Below the pieces are notes generated by a model. That model was not told the origin of the DNA, did not search any database, and saw only the letters and a list, made by a program, of their open reading frames with translations. A program made the translations under genes and the position numbers. From Ehretia macrophylla (lineage: Eukaryota > Streptophyta > Magnoliopsida > Boraginales > Ehretiaceae): DNA of 64,000 nucleotides. Each line of letters opens with the position of its first letter. The first letter of the stretch is position 1. Shown in pieces: positions 58,561 through 64,000 of the stretch. The DNA lies in the NCBI GenBank assembly GCA_037974665.1, contig CM075767.1, positions 19,050,840-19,114,839 of the forward strand, written 5' to 3'.

Positions 58561-60740
58561 CTTACCATTCTCTTCTTCACAATTATTAATTACATATATA
58601 GCTTATGCAAACACACACACACACACAACTAACACTCACACATATATGCATGGCTGGTTCACACACACGGCCATATAGCTTATGCAAACACACTCATACA
58701 CAAGTCAATTTTATTAGAAACATAAAATTTAACATGACAAACTATGAAACTATGTATCTCCAATGGGTTTCGGTTTAAGAGAATATACAAAGTATGCAAG
58801 TTAGGGTTTCCAATTGAGGGTTTCAATTACTTGAAATTCGAAACCCTCAAGGGTTTCCAATTTCGGGTAAACGAAACCCCCAATTTTGGGGTTTCGATTT
58901 GGAAGCCTATCTCTCCAACGGTTATTATTGACTGTTGGAGAGATGGTCATAATTAAAAAAAAAAACACATCACGGTAGCAATACCGTGGTGGTGGTGGTG
59001 AAGGTGTGTCGAGGTCGTGGTGATGGTGTTGTGGTTGTGGTGATGGTCATGATGGTGCGACGGTCGTGGTAATGGTGTCACGGTTGTAGTGATGGTGTCA
59101 ATTGAGAGAATTAGGGGAGGGGGTGATGGCTTAGAGAATTGGGGAAGGGGGGTGAGATATATTTTTAGGTTAAATTATATATGTATCTAAAGGTTAAAAG
59201 AGTTAAAAATTACATTAACTTATTATTTTTTCTAATTATAGTTTAGTTTTTAATTAATTTTAATTTTAGACTTATTAAATTTGTAAAATTATATTTAAAC
59301 CACGAGTTTTAATTACTTAATTTTAATTTTAAACTTATTAAATTTATAAAATTACATTTATAGTTTAGGTCCCTGAGTTTTTTTAATCTCTTTTGAGGCC
59401 CCTCACAGTTAAAAGTGTTTTTTTAAATAAAAAAAAAATACAGTAAATGCAAAGATCGGGTTGCATCGAAACTAGTCAATGATACTTCTCTCCCATTTTA
59501 CAACAAACTCAGCCATCCAGTCACCTGCCTCATTTCAAAGGATCCTACCTGCACCTGTTGGTCTCCGGTTCTCTTTAGTACATCCGTTAGTGTTTTATTT
59601 TCATCTACCTATCGGGTTCTCCCATCCAATTGATTTTTCAATTTTAATTTTATAGTCATTTCAATATTAGTAAAACAATAAATGAATCACTTTTATTATA
59701 AATATTCCAATATTAATAAAAAATAAAAAAATGTCCATATAAGCATTATATTTAGCGATTGTAAAAAGCATAATTAACTTAATTTAAAAACATAGATATA
59801 TATAAATATATAGTAGATAGGTTAATGAAAAATGTAAAAAAAATACATATAAATTAATGAAAGTTGTTATTAATAAATGAAATATAAAAATAAACAAAAT
59901 GGTTTATATATGGAAAAAATTTAAAATTATTATGATAATTGAGCTCGAACAAAAACTCAATATGAGTTTAAAATAAATCTAGCACAATCTATTTGTTATT
60001 ATTAGTTATTTTTTTTGTTCTAAATCAATCTACTTTCTATGAACATAGATACTTTGTCGCCCTTTTTTCGTAGGCTCAGGGCTATTTTCTTGTAGTGTTA
60101 CTAGAATTGAATAGAATTTAATTAAAAAAAATAGTGTGTAAGAGTTAAGGAAATTGTACTTAAAACACTAATTGAGATTGAATGAAGATAATATATGGGT
60201 TACTAATATTTATAACTATAGAAAATATATATAAATTTGAACAAATACTTAAAAGATAACTAATATGGTTTTAAACTCAACACTTTAATTGAAAGATCAC
60301 TATAATCATCATCACATAATAATTATACTGTTATATGTATTATATTTTAAGTTAAAATCATATTCAAGTATCTTGACTTTTTTATACTAGTTTATAGGAG
60401 GTGGTTTACTCTAAATCTTTTCTTTAATACTAGACATAAGTGGTAATTTTTGCAAGAAGTTGTCATTGAAAGTTTAGTGAAAAATATGAAAAAAACTTAA
60501 TTTTTATACTTGTCAAAAAACCTACTAAAATATATATATTTTTTTTTAAATCATCAATCACTTGTTAACCACTACCCATATTACGGTAGAAAAATAAAAA
60601 TATGTTTTATATTTCATATATATGATAGTAACAATAAAATGCATCTTAACTTATTCCTTACTGCTCCAGTAATTTTTATTTTTTTAAAAAAAGCATATTA
60701 GTTTCATTTTTAAATGAAAATAAATAAATTATAGTACTCC
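58561..60740. other. CACTA interior: CA-repeat, GTG minisatellite, AT-rich DNA
   Basis: A CA microsatellite and a duplicated CATATAGCTTATGCAAACAC phrase (58594 and 58672) are followed by a GGTGGTGATGGT-type minisatellite at about 58985-59101. An approximately 88-bp duplication lies near 59250-59370, and AT-rich DNA follows with no gene. TTTTCTTGTAGTG at 60086-60098 looks like an extra CACTA right end. The block could supply the promoter for a minus-strand chimeric transcript, but I see no clear TATA box tied to an exon. Confidence 0.4.
58985..59101 (+). repeat. GTG-rich minisatellite
   Basis: Imperfect repeats of GGTCGTGGTGATGGTG-like words over about 115 bp. No open frame of note runs through it. 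Confidence 0.8.
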
Positions 60741-61109
60741 TCATAGGCGGCGGTTTTTCTAAACCGCCGCCTATAGCCTAAAATTTAAGGTGGGACTTCA
60801 TCCCGCGTTGATTTAAATACTAGTACCATACTATTAGTGGTGGTTAATGGAAACTGCCACTAAAAGTGTAACACTTTTAGCGACGGTTTCTACCAACCGT
60901 CGCATATAAATGCCATTAGCGGCAGTTATAAGGAACCACCGCTAATAGTGTCCCACTTTTCGCGACGGTTCAACACAACCGTCGCCTATACCCAAGTATT
61001 AGCGGCGGTTTAACGAACTGCAGCAAAAAATGCTGAAAATGCACATTTCGCGGCAGTTCACAAAACCGTCGCAAAAGATGTGTTGCTAATAGAAACTTTT
61101 TTTGTAGTG

Positions 61110-61874
61110 ATAACAATTGGTGAGACCCGCATCAAGTAGGTCCTACTAGAAGAGAGTTATTTAGTTAGTCAGGTTCAAGAATTTTCCACTGAAAGTAAAC
61201 CTTGGTTTTTCAATTTCCAATCTTAGTAGATGCAGTTAAAAATCTCGTTATAGACCCCAATGAAATCTATATCCAAATGGCAGTTTGGCGCTAGAGATGG
61301 AGAAGCAATGCATGATAAATGTAAGCTAACTGAAACTGATCCTTTAAACTGTAAACAGCACTTGCAATAGCTCGAGAGGGATTAAGGTCCACTTTCCGAA
61401 AGAGAGATGAACTTTGAGTTTTCTAGAATTGAGAGTAAAACAAGGCTTTAAGATATTTAGCCGTACCCATTTCTCTAAGTAGCCTTCCGACAAATTTCAA
61501 ATATGAAGATAAACTAGCTGCCAAATCTAGAGCAAGATTGCTCGTCAATAATTATTTGGAAAGAGCTGCCAAATCAAATACTTGTTGGGTTTTTGGCAAG
61601 TTCCAAGCCCAAGTCATGGTGAATACAATTACAAATACAAGTTCAATGAGAGTAAAAATACTTATTCTAATCCTTGTAAGGTTCAAACTGTTAGGATTTG
61701 TCAAAAATAATTAACATATTTATAGTCCCTAATAACGTCAATAATTTTATAAATTTAATCCAAAAGAGACCTAAAACATGTTTCTATAAGTTCTTCAACA
61801 AATCCTAAATTAAACACATGTTACTACCTACTTCAATTCAAGAGAATAAGGAGATGTAGAAAGTAGAAGTGTAC
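61110..61874. other. Intergenic, nothing recognised
   Basis: Right flank of the CACTA element; no feature supported. Confidence 0.35.
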
Positions 61875-61958
61875 CTGAATCCATTTCCGAAGGTAGATGA
61901 ATGGGTAGTATTCTTCTAAATTGGTACGAAGTTTTGCCAAAGGTGTAGCCTCTTTTCT
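61875..61958 (-). other. Exon-like segment, unidentified
   Basis: Between an AG acceptor (ATCAACAG) and a GT donor (ATTCAG|GTACAC) the minus strand has 84 nt, exactly 28 sense codons. They read RKEATPLAKLRTNLEEYYPF, then IYLRKWIQ. The splice-like borders and the non-AT composition stand out from the surroundings. I do not recognise the family, and I find no companion exons within 2 kb. It may be an exon of a host gene running off the window, a captured piece or chance. Confidence 0.3.
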
Positions 61959-62207
61959 CTGTTGATGGGGATTCAGAAAAAAACAACGTACATACAATTT
62001 GAGGACCATAATCCTAATATAACTTATAAGTTTTAGATATTTCTAATTTGGTCTCTCATTAAATTAGAAATATCATTACTGTATTTACACATTAATTCCA
62101 TGACAATTATACCCATAAGCCTAAACTTAAATCTTAATTAGATCACTTTACTTAGGCTTAATTAATAACATAACACATTTAAATATTTACACGTGTGGTC
62201 CTACATG

Positions 62208-62593
62208 TTGAAATTTTTCAACACAAACTAGTTTTTTATAAATATGATTTTCGAACTTATGAGCAGTTGTCACATGCCACACACTATGGGTAGGTGTCAG
62301 CCTTAGAGGCTTTTTTCTATAGTCTTTCGCCCATCTAACAAGATTAACTTGTGAAGAGATTTTTTTGTTTCTTTTCTTGCAAAAGCCAATTGTTGAAGGG
62401 TACACAAATTTTATTGTATAAAACTAGTTGTAAGAAGGTTTCAGCTTTCTCCATATATAAGCCAAATCATTGTAACGTTACAAGTGGTTAACCATTAATT
62501 TATAAAGTGAAGGAGGTAAGTTCATCGACCCACGTTAAGAAATATTGTTTTGCTAGCTATCTTTGTGCATGATCCCCAACAAGTGGTATTAGA
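62208..62593 (+). mobile_element. Possible copia-type LTR plus primer site, remnant
   Basis: A segment starting TGTTGAAATTTTTC and ending CCCCAACA (62580) is followed by AGTGGTATTAGAGG, which looks like a degraded tRNA-Met primer site. A TATATAAG box lies near 62454. No gag follows. Borders are uncertain, and no second LTR is seen. Fossil, if real. Confidence 0.35.
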
Positions 62594-64000
62594 GGTTGTC
62601 ATTGAATATTCCTAGTCACACACGTTAAAACTCATTGAAGCTTGATTGGTTATTGCACTTAGATATGTTGGTTGTTACTATCACCAAATAAATTGTTTTC
62701 TTGCTGCTAAAGAAAAAGATTTCTAAGAAGAGGATGCTAGAGTGAGAGAGGTGCTCGCATTCAGTCCTGGTATTTTGTGCTCGGGTGAAAGACAAGAATG
62801 GATAGGGACCTGTTGGATGTTTGAGAAGAATTACTTGCATATCTCTATTGTCATGTTTTCTATTGCTGTGTCTTACCATTAGAAAAGGTAGGACTATTCA
62901 CTGTTACTGAAGACGTATTTTCATCGAAGTTGAAGAGATGTCAAATGTATTTTCACTTAATATATAGTGGAATAGTAATTGCATGTAAAATAGAAACATC
63001 TAATATCATATATACTATAGTTGTCGAATTGTGAATCGAAATGTCATTTTTTTGAATAGTTATTTTTTTGAATCGTGAATCGAATTGAATTGTGAATCGT
63101 ATTAATTCGATCACAAATTTAAAGCCAGATAATATTTGATAAATTATGTTTCCATTAACAATTTTTAGTTGAAATTCTTCATTTGAATGCATATTAATAT
63201 ATGTTTATGTTACTTTTCTAGGTGGTTCACTACTTCATTTATCTCTAGTAACCGAAACAATTAAATATTAGAAAATAATATTTAAACGTTAGTAGTTTAG
63301 TTTATAAAAAACTAATTGTAACTTAGTTATAAAGACAATAACATTAACAAACTCCAAAGTGGTCCAAGCCTTAAGAAGCATTAACAAAACTTCAAAGTCT
63401 CAAACAATTTTTTATGCCATATAATGTCAAATACCACCGTTTGACCAACAAATTAAACCAAACAAGACTCCAAAAGACCAAAAGCAAAGTCTAACCAACC
63501 TTAAACCAACAAGATTCCAAAAGATAAAAAAAAAACAAAATAATCAGCTAGCGTAGTACCTCAACAAAAAAAAAAAGATCAGCATACAAACTAATAAACA
63601 CACAGCTCACTAATTACAACTTACAAGCTATATTCTTCAGTTCTTCACACGACCAAGAAAATATCTCAAGTCTACCTCTCATCCGTGATCAGCTCACTTA
63701 TAGGCTACAGCTAAGTTCTCTCTCTCTATTTTAATAGTTAGGGCTTTCTATTTTGGGGATTTTGTAGTTGAAAATTGAAAACTTGATAATTAAGTGATAA
63801 ATGATAATATTAATGGGCCTTTTCTGATTTTATTTGTTAAAATTGGGCTGAATTTATTTTACTTTAAAAAATTTGAAGTGGACTTTTTTTTATTTCCTAA
63901 TTTTGAAATATTTTGAGTTTTTTTTTAATTATAGCCCGAATCGCGAACAATTCAGTGAATTGTACTATTCATAGGATTCGCTACAATATACATATACACG
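62594..64000. other. Intergenic to window end, nothing firm
   Basis: AT-rich. Repeated GTGAATCGAATTG-like words occur at 63017-63105, and a faintly inverted counterpart near 63930-63990 may belong to a TIR element running off the window. No gene is recognised. Confidence 0.35.

Larger units (their letters stand above)
53386..61109 (-). mobile_element. CACTA (En/Spm-like) element carrying host-gene fragments (Pack-CACTA)
   Basis: The left end is CACTACAAAAAAAAAAGTT, and the right end in reverse complement is CACTACAAAAAAAGTTTC. About 300-350 bp at each end are packed with short inverted motifs such as GGCGGTTT...AAACCGCC, GCGACGG and AACCGTCGC. These are the subterminal repeats where CACTA transposases bind. 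Flanks are ATG and ATA, an imperfect 3-bp duplication. No TNPA/TNPD-like transposase was found in the 7.7 kb. Instead the interior holds minus-strand exon fragments of a receptor-like kinase, a CBL calcium sensor, MED15 and an unidentified protein. It would need a transposase from elsewhere to move. Confidence 0.85.

Noticed and set aside
58600-58640. CA-repeat considered as regulatory element
   Set aside because: Plain microsatellite; no evidence of function.
63005-63990. Possible TIR pair with TATAGTTGTCGAAT / TATTGTAGCGAATC
   Set aside because: Similarity is short and imperfect and the right end reaches the window edge; not enough to call an element.
1-64000. CRISPR arrays, rRNA or bacterial operons
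   Set aside because: Tandem arrays here have no spacer pattern and the window is plant nuclear DNA throughout.

Overview
This 64 kb window is nuclear DNA of a eudicot plant. It is strongly AT-rich, its genes have introns with plant-type GT/AG splice sites, and it carries a TPS-a terpene synthase family, a CASP-like membrane protein gene and dense plant transposons. No bacterial, phage or organelle genome structure is present, apart from one short plastid-derived scrap (petB).

I can defend two apparently intact host genes. The first is a seven-exon TPS-a class (probably sesquiterpene) synthase on the minus strand (8490-12453), with an unbroken 561-codon reading frame across all exons. The second is a three-exon CASP-like (CASPL4D-type) four-helix membrane protein on the minus strand (exons 33184-33335, 27138-27276, 26293-26535; 177 aa); its first intron carries a near-complete Ty1/copia element. 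A second TPS copy on the plus strand (49103-53101) keeps exons 2-7 but has lost exon 1 and has a nonsense codon and three frameshifts. A third TPS scrap (last exon plus intron 6) lies at 5629-6570. The window is therefore a decaying TPS cluster interleaved with mobile DNA.

Layout: 1-5461 holds a Ty3 LTR inserted in a copia gag, plus another LTR remnant. 5629-12453 holds the TPS scrap and the intact TPS gene, with a MITE and a SINE in its introns. 12718-14378 holds a long-TIR element and a hAT-like MITE upstream of the TPS promoter. 15818-23201 holds the petB scrap, a FAR1/MULE-type pseudogene without its catalytic core, and a 106-bp tandem array. 24350-25628 is a TRIM split by a Mutator-like MITE. 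26293-33335 is the CASPL gene with its intronic copia. 34032-38160 holds a TRIM, a truncated copia and a later tandem duplication. 38652-43110 is a PIF/Harbinger element bounded by TAA duplications, carrying both of its usual genes in decayed form. 44505-48772 is a 3'-truncated copia upstream of the TPS pseudogene (49103-53101). 53386-61109 is a 7.7 kb CACTA-ended element.

The most unusual object is the CACTA element. Between its CACTA ends and GC-rich subterminal repeats I see no transposase. It carries minus-strand exon pieces of at least four unrelated host genes: a receptor-like kinase, a calcineurin B-like (CBL) calcium sensor, Mediator subunit MED15 and an unidentified charged nuclear-type protein. 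They all point the same way, and several keep splice sites. This looks like a multi-gene Pack-CACTA. No exact coordinates or identities have been checked by database search; gene family names rest on recognised motifs.
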